Positions 1 through 5,328 of a DNA stretch of 5,343 nt are shown piece by piece. The DNA is from Pseudomonas fluorescens. Lineage in GTDB: Bacteria > Pseudomonadota > Alphaproteobacteria > UBA2136 > UBA6156. Positions within the stretch are counted from its first letter, which is position 1. Every line of letters starts with the position of its first letter. The position numbers and the translations under genes were made by a program. The stretch is taken from assembly GCA_003241595.1 (NCBI GenBank), contig QFOU01000074.1:1-5343 (forward strand). Reading direction: 5' to 3'. Below the pieces are notes generated by a model. It did no database searches, was not told the DNA's origin, and was given only the letters and a program-made list of their open reading frames with translations.

Positions 1-124
1 AGACCGTGCGGACGGTCTCAATCCCCTGCGAGTGGCCCTTTAAGCGAGCAAGGCCGCGCTTCTGGGCCCAACGGCCATTACCGTCCATGATAAAGGCGAC
101 GTGGGTGGGGAGATGTTCTTTCAT
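1..124 (-). CDS. uppS: Isoprenyl transferase (undecaprenyl diphosphate synthase), N-terminal part
   Basis: Only the first 41 codons lie in the window; the gene continues past the left edge. The product begins MKEHLPTHVAFIMDGNGRWA, the unmistakable start of cis-prenyltransferases. Asp14 in the MDGNGRWA motif matches the catalytic, Mg-binding aspartate of the family, and the following GHSQG segment fits the conserved GH motif that helps bind diphosphate. The enzyme condenses isopentenyl diphosphate onto farnesyl diphosphate in the cytoplasm to make the C55 lipid carrier for peptidoglycan and other surface polymers. The ATG is fixed by an in-frame TAA 18 nt upstream. The only purine-rich ribosome-binding candidate (AAGG) is about 13 nt away, so initiation looks weak or coupled to frr. 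It lies 76 bp downstream of frr on the same strand, the usual bacterial frr-uppS order. Confidence 0.93.
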   Translation of the reverse strand, partial: MKEHLPTHVAFIMDGNGRWAQKRGLARLKGHSQGIETVRTV

Positions 125-188
125 ACCGAGGGGGATACCTTAGATTGTATGCAAAATCAAGCCAATTTAGGGGGACAGGCTAGGAGCG

Positions 189-213
189 CATGACCATTGT
201 TTAGATGGTCATG
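189..213 (-). other. Perfect 9-bp hairpin spanning the frr stop codon
   Basis: CATGACCAT (189-197) is the exact inverse of ATGGTCATG (205-213), with a 7-nt loop at 198-204. On the minus strand the left half encodes the last residues of frr, and the TAA stop (201-203) lies in the loop. No T-run follows on the minus strand; the next bases are CGCTCCTAGCC. It is therefore not a canonical intrinsic terminator. It could protect the frr message end or lower read-through into uppS. Only the base pairing is seen; the role is inferred. Confidence 0.5.
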
Positions 214-740
214 ATGTCCTTCTCCTTGGCGGTGAGCATGGTATCGACCTGGGCGATGAAGCCTTCGACTTCCTTTTCCACCTTGTCGGATTCGCGCTTG
301 GCATCGTCTTCGCCCAAGCCTTCTTCCTTCATCTTCTTCACTTCATCCATACCATCGCGGCGGACGTTACGGATGGCGATGCGGCCTTCTTCGGCGTACT
401 TACGGGCCAGCTTGACCAGCTCCTGGCGGCGTTGCTCGTTCAGCTCCGGCAGCGGGATGCGGATCAGCTGGCCATCGGACGACGGGTTGAGGCCGAGACC
501 GGATTCGCGGATGCTCTTTTCGGTAGCGGCGACGAGAGACTTATCCCACACGTTGACGGTGAGGGTACGGCTGTCGGAGACACCGACGGTACCGACTTGC
601 GACAGCGGCATTTTGGAGCCGTAGGCATCGACCATAACGGGCGACAGCAGGTCGGCACTGGCGCGGCCGGTGCGCAGGCCCGAGAATTCGTGCTTGAGAG
701 AGTTGATGGCGCCTTCGAGGCGTTGGGTGAGGCTGGACAT
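201..740 (-). CDS. frr: Ribosome recycling factor
   Basis: This 179-residue protein is close to the usual 185. With EF-G it splits the post-termination 70S ribosome in the cytoplasm. The N-terminal helix carries the family signature LRTGRAS (residues 22-28). Residues about 30-103 form the beta-rich domain II, including VDAYGSKMPLSQVGTVGV and the IRIPLPELNEQRR hinge. The long C-terminal helices carry RNVRRDGMDEVKK (124-136). The wording is alphaproteobacterial. The ATG is preceded by GGAG with a 6-nt spacer, which settles the start. The gene points toward uppS and is probably cotranscribed with it. Upstream lies divergent rnr instead of pyrH, so frr must have its own promoter (candidate at 784-811). 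The stop codon sits in the loop of a perfect hairpin at 189-213. Confidence 0.98.
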   Translation of the reverse strand: MSSLTQRLEGAINSLKHEFSGLRTGRASADLLSPVMVDAYGSKMPLSQVGTVGVSDSRTLTVNVWDKSLVAATEKSIRESGLGLNPSSDGQLIRIPLPELNEQRRQELVKLARKYAEEGRIAIRNVRRDGMDEVKKMKEEGLGEDDAKRESDKVEKEVEGFIAQVDTMLTAKEKDIMTI

Positions 741-783
741 GATGAACTCCGTATCTTTTAAATGCCGTTTAGATGAAGCGGAA

Positions 784-811
784 CATATAGTGGTTTGGGG
801 CTTGGTGTCTA
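784..811 (-). promoter_or_regulatory. Candidate sigma-70 promoter for frr-uppS
   Basis: Read on the minus strand, TAGACA (806-811, five of six matches to TTGACA) is separated by 16 bp from TATATG (784-789, four of six matches to TATAAT). Transcription would start near 777, giving a leader of roughly 37 nt that includes the GGAG ribosome-binding site of frr. A promoter is expected here because the upstream gene is divergent. I found no equally good promoter for rnr on the plus strand; TATAGT at 786-791 is a possible -10 but lacks a convincing -35. Confidence 0.4.
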
Positions 812-862
812 GTCTCTGGTTTTTTGGTGTTAGGATTGAAAAGGATGTGCGAGATTAGGCAC

Positions 863-2968
863 ATGAAATCGCGCACACGCCCCTACGGCCCCAAACCCCG
901 CAACCCGCACAAAGATGATTCCCGAGCCTCCTTTAATAAAGGTAGCCGCGCCGGTGGACGCGACCGACGGGGCGGCAAGGGCGATCGCCCCCCTGCCCGC
1001 TCTCCGCGACCGGCCAGCGAGCGCCCCAGCACCATGGTAGCGCAAGTATTACGCGAAGGTGCGTATTTGCGTGGCCGCGTGCTGCAACGCGACCTTGTGA
1101 ACATCGACTTTGAAGTGCTGGAAGGTGAGTTGACGCTGGAACACGGTGACTTTGCCGAGGTGGTGCCCGAGAGTGCGCACGGCAAGCGGTTGGTGGCGAT
1201 CAAGAAGGTTCCGGCGAATGAGGCAGCCACGTGGGCGGCCATTTGCAACCACGGTTTGCGGCATGAATGGCCTGCGGAAGTAGAAATTGAGGTTGAGAAG
1301 CTCAAAGCCTACACATGGAATGCCGAGGACAAGCGCGAGGATTGGCGCAAGCTGCCCATTGTGACCATTGACGGTGCCGACGCGCGCGACTTTGACGACG
1401 CCGTATGGGCGGAAGAATGGGAAGGCGACGGGCACCACATCATCGTGGCGATTGCCGATGTGGCGCAGTATGTGAAGGAGGGTTCGCCTCTGGACAAAGA
1501 GGCTGTTCTGCGTGGGAACAGCACGTACTTCCCCGACCGTGTGATTCCGATGTTGCCCGAGCGGCTTTCGAATGACCTGTGCAGTTTACGTCCGAAGGAA
1601 GACCGGCCGGTGCTGGGGGTTGAGATGTGGATCAGCGCGCAGGGACGGCTGGTAAAGCATGCGTTCAAGCGTGGATGCATCCACAGTGCGGCGCGGTTGA
1701 CGTATGAGCAGGTGCAAGCGGTTTTCGAGGGCGAGAAGGGTGTGGTTGAAGGCCATATTGGTGAGGCTCTGCAAGGGTTGCGGGCGGCTTATGCGACGTT
1801 GCAGGCGGCACGTGAGAAGCGTGGTGCGCTGGACCTGGATATTCCGGAAGTGAAGCTGGACGTAAAGGACGGGAAGATCGTCAAGGTGGGTGTACGGGCG
1901 CGGCTTGAAGCCCACCGGTTGATCGAGGAATTGATGATTCTGGCCAATGTGGCGGCGGCGACCACGCTGAGCATGAAGGGTGGCGGGCTGTACCGGATTC
2001 ACCCCGAGCCAAGCCGTGAGAAGCTGGAGAATTTAAAGAGCAGTTTGGGGCCGTTGGGCTTCACCGTACCGGCTCCGAACGGGGGGCCGAAGGCATGGGC
2101 GCGGTTGGTGGCTCAGATCCATGGTCACCCGGCCGCGCAGACGTTGTTGCGGGCGGTGTTGCAGAGCCAGAGTCAGGCCAAGTATGACCCGAGCAATATT
2201 GGGCACTACGGGCTGGCGCTGCCGCTGTATAGCCACTTTACCAGCCCTATCCGGCGGTATGCCGACCTTGTGGTTCACCGTGCGTTGTTGCAGGCGATGG
2301 GCCTGAACAAGGGCGAAGAGGATGAGGCAATGGCCATGGTGGGGTTGGCGCGGGTGGCGGAGATCATCAATGCCACCGAGCGCAAGAGCCAGCAGGCGGA
2401 ATGGGAAAGCCGCGACCGCATGGTGGCACAGCACTTTGCGGGGCTGGTGGGCAAGGAGTTCGAGGGCATCATCATCAGTGTGGTGCCGTTTGGCTGTTTT
2501 GTGGCAGTTGAAGGTGTAGCTGAGGGACTGCTTCCGAAGTGGGACTTGGGCCGCGACTGGGTGTATGTGGGTGGGCAGACCTGCTGGCGGAAGACGCGTG
2601 GCAAGGGCACCTTGCGCGTGGGGAACAAGGTAAATGTGACCTTGAAGGAAGCCGATGCGTTGGGCGGGCGGTTGACGTTCGGACTTGCAGGCGAAGGTGA
2701 TAATGTATTTGTGGAGACGAGAAAGCGTTCGTTTAGAGAGGATGGGATGCCGGTGATGCCTGCCCCCTCCTCGTCTGGCATGCCGGAAGAGAGGAGTGCG
2801 CGGATGGAGCGGCCGGTGCGGCCCGAGCGCAAGTTTGGCAAGAAGCCCGGGGCGAAGGCCGGTATGAAGCCGCATGCCAAGAGCGGTTCCAAATTCGGCG
2901 GCAAATCTGGCGGGACAATCGAAGGCAAAAAGGGCGGCAGTGCGGCCACACGGCGGAAGCGGCGTTAG
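863..2968 (+). CDS. rnr: Ribonuclease R (RNB-family 3'-5' exoribonuclease)
   Basis: The product is 701 aa from the ATG at 863. ATG 845 (AGGA 9 nt upstream) is nearly as good; TTG 824 is less likely. The enzyme degrades structured RNA processively from the 3' end in the cytoplasm, releasing nucleoside monophosphates. The RNB motif TIDGADARDFDD (residues 168-179) has the four metal-binding aspartates D170, D176, D178 and D179 in the spacing of E. coli RNase R. The C-terminal part of the RNB domain has HFTSPIRRYADLVVHRA (about 458-474). An S1 RNA-binding domain follows (about 530-608), then a Lys/Gly/Arg-rich tail of about 90 residues ending RRKRR. The N-terminus is unusual: about 57 basic, low-complexity residues lead into one apparent cold-shock-like region. 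The helix-turn-helix and first cold-shock domain typical of RNase R are not evident. The S1 domain and basic tail favour RNase R over RNase II. Confidence 0.95.
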   Translation: MKSRTRPYGPKPRNPHKDDSRASFNKGSRAGGRDRRGGKGDRPPARSPRPASERPSTMVAQVLREGAYLRGRVLQRDLVNIDFEVLEGELTLEHGDFAEVVPESAHGKRLVAIKKVPANEAATWAAICNHGLRHEWPAEVEIEVEKLKAYTWNAEDKREDWRKLPIVTIDGADARDFDDAVWAEEWEGDGHHIIVAIADVAQYVKEGSPLDKEAVLRGNSTYFPDRVIPMLPERLSNDLCSLRPKEDRPVLGVEMWISAQGRLVKHAFKRGCIHSAARLTYEQVQAVFEGEKGVVEGHIGEALQGLRAAYATLQAAREKRGALDLDIPEVKLDVKDGKIVKVGVRARLEAHRLIEELMILANVAAATTLSMKGGGLYRIHPEPSREKLENLKSSLGPLGFTVPAPNGGPKAWARLVAQIHGHPAAQTLLRAVLQSQSQAKYDPSNIGHYGLALPLYSHFTSPIRRYADLVVHRALLQAMGLNKGEEDEAMAMVGLARVAEIINATERKSQQAEWESRDRMVAQHFAGLVGKEFEGIIISVVPFGCFVAVEGVAEGLLPKWDLGRDWVYVGGQTCWRKTRGKGTLRVGNKVNVTLKEADALGGRLTFGLAGEGDNVFVETRKRSFREDGMPVMPAPSSSGMPEERSARMERPVRPERKFGKKPGAKAGMKPHAKSGSKFGGKSGGTIEGKKGGSAATRRKRR

Positions 2969-2970
2969 GG

Positions 2971-3021
2971 GTTGAAATGGGTGTTTGGAGCCCCATAATT
3001 TATTAAACAACCCATCTCAAC
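2971..3021. repeat. Imperfect inverted repeat between rnr and the small ORF
   Basis: GTTGAAATGGGTGTTT (2971-2986) pairs with AAACAACCCATCTCAAC (3005-3021). The pairing is 15 of 16 positions with one A-C mismatch and one unpaired A (3009), around an 18-nt AT-rich centre. It starts three bases after the rnr stop codon. No T-run follows on the plus strand, so it is not a standard terminator. In rnr read-through RNA it would form a long stem-loop. At the DNA level it brackets the candidate promoter and could be an operator. Confidence 0.6.
2972..2999 (+). promoter_or_regulatory. Candidate sigma-70 promoter of the small ORF
   Basis: TTGAAA (2972-2977, five of six matches to TTGACA) and CATAAT (2994-2999, five of six matches to TATAAT) are separated by 16 bp. 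Transcription would start near 3006, about 40 nt before the ATG at 3046. This is the best-looking promoter in the window. Its -35 lies in the left arm of the palindrome at 2971-3021, and the predicted start point falls at the beginning of the right arm. Confidence 0.5.
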
Positions 3022-3045
3022 GCCATTCACCTCATGGAGATTACA

Positions 3046-3252
3046 ATGGCTGAAGCAACGTTTGATTTCTCTTCCTCTGCACGGTACGAAATGTACCTTG
3101 AAAACAAGCGTGTTGAACGCTGCATGAGACGTCGACTGAATTCGCTCGAGCGGCTGGCTAAAGGTGAAATTACTTTCACCCCAGAACAGCTCGAACAACA
3201 CGAAGCGATGCAAACACGACTCGCTACGTTTGTAGATAAGTGGCTCGATTAA
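3046..3252 (+). CDS. Small hypothetical protein, 68 aa
   Basis: I do not recognise this protein. It reads MAEATFDFSSSARYEMYLEN and continues as a charged, probably largely alpha-helical chain. A basic patch CMRRR lies at residues 30-34, a turn at KGEITFTPEQ (about 43-52), and the end is FVDKWLD. There is no signal peptide, membrane segment or cysteine cluster. It is supported as a real gene by a GGAG ribosome-binding site 6 nt before the ATG, a candidate promoter at 2972-2999 and an intrinsic terminator just after its stop. The in-frame ATG at 3034 overlaps the ribosome-binding site and is less likely. The coding sequence is visibly richer in A and T than rnr or the gene that follows. A small regulatory or adaptor protein is possible, but nothing in the sequence shows it. 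Confidence 0.75.
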   Translation: MAEATFDFSSSARYEMYLENKRVERCMRRRLNSLERLAKGEITFTPEQLEQHEAMQTRLATFVDKWLD

Positions 3253-3292
3253 GCGATTATGGAGGGGTGGCATTGCCGCCCTTTCGCTTTTT
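3251..3292 (+). terminator. Intrinsic terminator after the small ORF
   Basis: AGGGGTGGC (3263-3271) pairs with GCCGCCCTT (3275-3283), with two G-T wobbles and a 3-nt loop. An outer arm AAGCGA (3251-3256) pairs with TCGCTT (3284-3289), leaving TTATGG as a one-sided bulge. The T-run TTTTT covers 3288-3292. The outer arm overlaps the stop codon of the small ORF. The structure lies only 17 bp before the start of the downstream membrane protein gene, so that gene depends on read-through or its own promoter. Confidence 0.65.
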
Positions 3293-3309
3293 GGGGATAG
3301 TGATTCTTG

Positions 3310-4038
3310 ATGGATTTATTACCGGATATCAATATGGGTGGGCCGTGGTGGCCGGAGACGCTGTTTGGCGTAATGGTGGTGGTGTCGCTTCTGCTCAGCA
3401 AGAGTCGTCTGGGATGGCCGTTGAAGTGGGCTGAAACCTTTTACCACGAGTTTAGCCATGGCATGGCGTGCCTGGTGAGTGGTGGCAAGATCGCCCGCAT
3501 TGAGCTGGAATTCAATGGGGCGGGCTGTTGTTATACGCGTGGGGGTAGTCGCATTCTTATTCTGTTGATGGGGTACACGGGCGCCTCTCTCTGGGGTGGA
3601 TTCCTTTACATGGCCGGATGGCTGGCGGGCAGTGAAGGTGTGACAACATGGCTGAAGATTGAATTGGTGATTCTGGCGGTGGTATTTGTATTCTGGGCGC
3701 GCGACTGGCGGACGTGGGTGATTTTGCTATTTATTAGTGGCACCTATTTGCTGGCGATTTTGCAGGTGAGCGGGGTTTGGTTGCCGCTGTTTTTACAGTT
3801 CTCTGGCATTTACGTGATGTTGAATGCGTTGCGCGCGCCGTTACACCTGATTGATGGTAAGGATGTGGGCGATGGGGCCGACCTTGCGGATATCCTGATT
3901 TTGCCGGAGGGGGTTTGGATTACGCTGTGGCTGGTGATTGCGTTTGCGGTGATGGGAGCGTGCATGGTGGCGACGTTGCCGCAGGTGAATGCGTGGGCGA
4001 CCCCTTATATGCTGCGGTATATTGGGTGGACGGTTTAG
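3310..4038 (+). CDS. M50 (M50B-like) family membrane metallopeptidase
   Basis: This 242-residue polytopic membrane protein resembles the M50B-like group of intramembrane zinc metallopeptidases. The zinc-site motif is HEFSH (residues 46-50), with Glu47 as the expected catalytic base. It is followed by GMACLVSGGKIARIELEFNG (51-70) and the YTRGGSR segment, which match the HExGHxxxxxxxGG layout of the family. A late acidic motif DGADLADIL (188-196) sits where the family's conserved Asp is expected. Hydrophobic segments lie at about 18-30, 82-108, 117-129, 134-151, 156-171 and 203-221. There is no PDZ domain, so it is not a canonical RseP. The substrate is unknown. ATG 3310 is preferred to the adjacent TTG at 3307; the ribosome-binding candidate GGGGA (3293-3297) is rather far, at 12 nt. 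It follows a terminator and converges with nusG. Confidence 0.85.
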   Translation: MDLLPDINMGGPWWPETLFGVMVVVSLLLSKSRLGWPLKWAETFYHEFSHGMACLVSGGKIARIELEFNGAGCCYTRGGSRILILLMGYTGASLWGGFLYMAGWLAGSEGVTTWLKIELVILAVVFVFWARDWRTWVILLFISGTYLLAILQVSGVWLPLFLQFSGIYVMLNALRAPLHLIDGKDVGDGADLADILILPEGVWITLWLVIAFAVMGACMVATLPQVNAWATPYMLRYIGWTV

Positions 4039-4065
4039 AGGAACCAGGCAAGTTCATTGATACCC

Positions 4066-4084
4066 CGATTCTTTTCCAGAATCG
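4066..4084. repeat. Short perfect hairpin downstream of the M50-like gene
   Basis: CGATTCT (4066-4072) pairs perfectly with AGAATCG (4078-4084) around a 5-nt loop TTTCC, 27 bp after the stop codon of the membrane protease gene. There is no T-run on the right side, so it may serve as a 3'-end stabilising structure at most. Confidence 0.35.
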
Positions 4085-4092
4085 ACCCAACC

Positions 4093-4140
4093 ATATTCCG
4101 GGATGACAGCTTCGCGGGTACAGGGGCAAGCCCCTACAAC
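4093..4140. repeat. Repeat-like intergenic element with GC-rich hairpin
   Basis: This stretch has the look of a dispersed intergenic repeat: ATTCCGGGATGACAGC, then a GC-rich part ending in the palindrome GGGGCAAGCCCC (4123-4134). The palindrome is flanked by GTA (4118-4120) and TAC (4135-4137), which can extend the stem around a CA bulge. It lies between two convergent genes, a usual place for such elements. Only one copy is in the window, so repetition is unproven. Confidence 0.3.
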
Positions 4141-4175
4141 CCCATAGCCTCCGCAGATGGATTCCTTATAAACCT

Positions 4176-4210
4176 AAAAGAAAGGGGCCATTCGGCCCCT
4201 TCTCTCTTTT
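4176..4210. terminator. Strong, probably bidirectional intrinsic terminator
   Basis: AAGGGGCC (4182-4189) and GGCCCCTT (4194-4201) form a perfect 8-bp GC-rich stem with a 4-nt ATTC loop. On the minus strand it is followed by TCTTTT, ending the secE-nusG transcript 18 bp after the nusG stop. On the plus strand it is followed by CTCTCTTTT, so it can also stop transcription from the convergent M50-like gene. Confidence 0.85.
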
Positions 4211-4218
4211 GGTAAGCA

Positions 4219-4968
4219 CTAGGCTTTTTCGACCTGGTTGTAGTCCAGCTCGATAGGAGTGGCGCGGCCAAAGATGGAGACGGAGACGGTAAGGCGTTCC
4301 TTGTCCTCGTCCACCAGTTCCACAGCGCCCTGGAAGTTGGCGAACGGGCCATCGGTCACGCGGACGTTCTCGCCCACTTCGAAGCTGAGCATGCTGCGCG
4401 GCTTCTCGGCACCGTTCACCATCACGTTGAGGATGCGCTGGGCTTCGGTCTCGGAGATCGGGAACGGCTTCTTACCGCGCTCGGAACCCAAGAATCCGGT
4501 GACGTGCGGGGTGTAACGGATCAGGTGCCAGACGTCGTCGGTCAGGTTGCACTTGATGAGTACGTAGCCGGGGAAGAATTTACGGTCGGCGGTGACCTTG
4601 ACGCCCTTCTTGATTTCTACAACCGGCTCGGTGGGGATCAGCACATCTTCTACGAAACGTTGCATGCCTTGCAGCAGCACGGCTTCGCGGATGAGGGTTT
4701 GTACGCGCTTCTCGTAGTTGGAGGCGGTTTGGGCCACGTACCAGCGGGAGTTTTCGACCGGTTGCGGTGCCCAGACGAGACGGACATCGGCGTCCTTCGC
4801 TTTGCCGGATTTACCGGTGGTGGGCTTGGCGGCCTTGGAGGCCTTTTTGACCGCGGGCTTTTTAGCAGGCGCCTTTTTGGGCTCAGCTTCGGCCTTTTCA
4901 GCGCGCTTGCCGGACTTGGCGGCGAGAGCTTTGCGCTCGGACACGATATCGACGTTCTTCTCAACCAT
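4219..4968 (-). CDS. nusG: Transcription termination/antitermination factor NusG, with N-terminal extension
   Basis: The product is 249 aa, against about 175-190 for a typical NusG. It binds RNA polymerase and supports processive elongation, Rho-dependent termination and transcription-translation coupling. The NGN domain starts at RWYVAQTASNYEKRV (residues 75-89) and includes FFPGYVLIK (131-139) and TPHVTGFLG (153-161). The C-terminal KOW domain spans about 196-249 (FEVGENVRVTDGPF to QVEKA). The first 60 or so residues are Lys/Ala/Pro-rich and probably disordered (KKAPAKKPAVKKASKAAKP). No alternative ATG, GTG or TTG is apparent between this segment and the NGN domain, so the extension appears genuine. 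The ribosome-binding site is weak (GAGAAAG, 8 nt from ATG). It follows secE by 36 bp and ends at a terminator, with no rplK after it. Confidence 0.97.
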   Translation of the reverse strand: MVEKNVDIVSERKALAAKSGKRAEKAEAEPKKAPAKKPAVKKASKAAKPTTGKSGKAKDADVRLVWAPQPVENSRWYVAQTASNYEKRVQTLIREAVLLQGMQRFVEDVLIPTEPVVEIKKGVKVTADRKFFPGYVLIKCNLTDDVWHLIRYTPHVTGFLGSERGKKPFPISETEAQRILNVMVNGAEKPRSMLSFEVGENVRVTDGPFANFQGAVELVDEDKERLTVSVSIFGRATPIELDYNQVEKA

Positions 4969-5004
4969 GATACAAACTTTCTCTATAAATTCAGTAAACT
5001 ACAA

Positions 5005-5205
5005 TTAGAACTTGATGCCAAAAATGTAAGCGAGGGCGGCACCGATCGCGGTATCTACCAGCGACAGGTAGACACCTACCAAGACCGCCAGAATAACCAC
5101 CATGAGGGTGAGGCGCTGAGTTTCCGGCCAAGTGGGCCACGTAATACGGCTGATCTCGGCGCGGACATCGCGACCGAAGCGAATGAGTTGGCTGGCTTTG
5201 CTCAT
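5005..5205 (-). CDS. secE: Preprotein translocase subunit SecE
   Basis: This 66-residue protein is the usual size for the short, single-span SecE of alphaproteobacteria. It stabilises SecY in the SecYEG channel of the inner membrane. The conserved amphipathic segment VRAEISRITWPTWPET (residues 14-29) precedes one membrane span (about 32-52, LTLMVVILAVLVGVYLSLV). The start at 5205 (MSKASQ) is chosen because AGGGGA lies about 7 nt upstream. The in-frame ATG at 5229, which would add eight residues, has no ribosome-binding site. It is the first gene of the secE-nusG pair. No tRNA-Trp, a common upstream neighbour, is seen in the remaining 138 bp. Confidence 0.95.
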   Translation of the reverse strand: MSKASQLIRFGRDVRAEISRITWPTWPETQRLTLMVVILAVLVGVYLSLVDTAIGAALAYIFGIKF

Positions 5206-5237
5206 ACGGGGTTCCCCTGCTCTTTTCATCTTGTGTT

Positions 5238-5253
5238 GCCAATTTACATTGGC
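5238..5253 (-). other. Small palindrome in the secE leader
   Basis: GCCAAT (5238-5243) and ATTGGC (5248-5253) are perfect inverse copies around a 4-nt TTAC. The element lies 33 bp upstream of the chosen secE start, within the predicted leader. It could be a short RNA hairpin or a protein-binding site; chance cannot be excluded at this length. Confidence 0.3.
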
Positions 5254-5299
5254 TTAACGGTACGCCGAAACTATCCGGTAAACGGCGCGGACTTGATGG

Positions 5300-5328
5300 T
5301 TGATAGCCCATGTAGGGTACAGTGGCAA
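5300..5328 (-). promoter_or_regulatory. Candidate promoter for secE-nusG
   Basis: Read on the minus strand, TTGCCA (5323-5328, five of six matches to TTGACA) and TATCAA (5300-5305, four of six matches to TATAAT) are separated by 17 bp. Transcription would begin near 5293, leaving a leader of almost 90 nt before secE. No coding sequence was recognised from here to the right edge. Confidence 0.4.

Noticed and set aside
1..18. Perfect inverted repeat AGACCGT-GCGG-ACGGTCT at the left edge
   Set aside because: It lies wholly inside the uppS coding sequence (codons for ETVRTV), where such short symmetry can arise by chance.
205..624. Plus-strand open frame opposite frr
   Set aside because: It lies antisense to a clear ribosome recycling factor and its Ser/Arg-rich translation resembles no known protein.
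2033..3010. Long minus-strand open frame opposite the rnr 3' half
   Set aside because: Its translation is Arg/His/Pro-rich and lacks recognisable motifs; it mirrors the codon bias of rnr, whose catalytic and S1 motifs are clear on the plus strand.
3163..3180. Inverted repeat GGTGAAA-TTAC-TTTCACC inside the small ORF
   Set aside because: It is within coding sequence, has no T-run or promoter nearby, and a 7-bp stem is not rare enough to claim a function.
3273..3301. TTGCCG and GATAGT, 17 bp apart, as a promoter for the M50-like gene
   Set aside because: Each box matches only four of six consensus positions, the -35 lies inside the terminator hairpin, and the start point would fall on the start codon.
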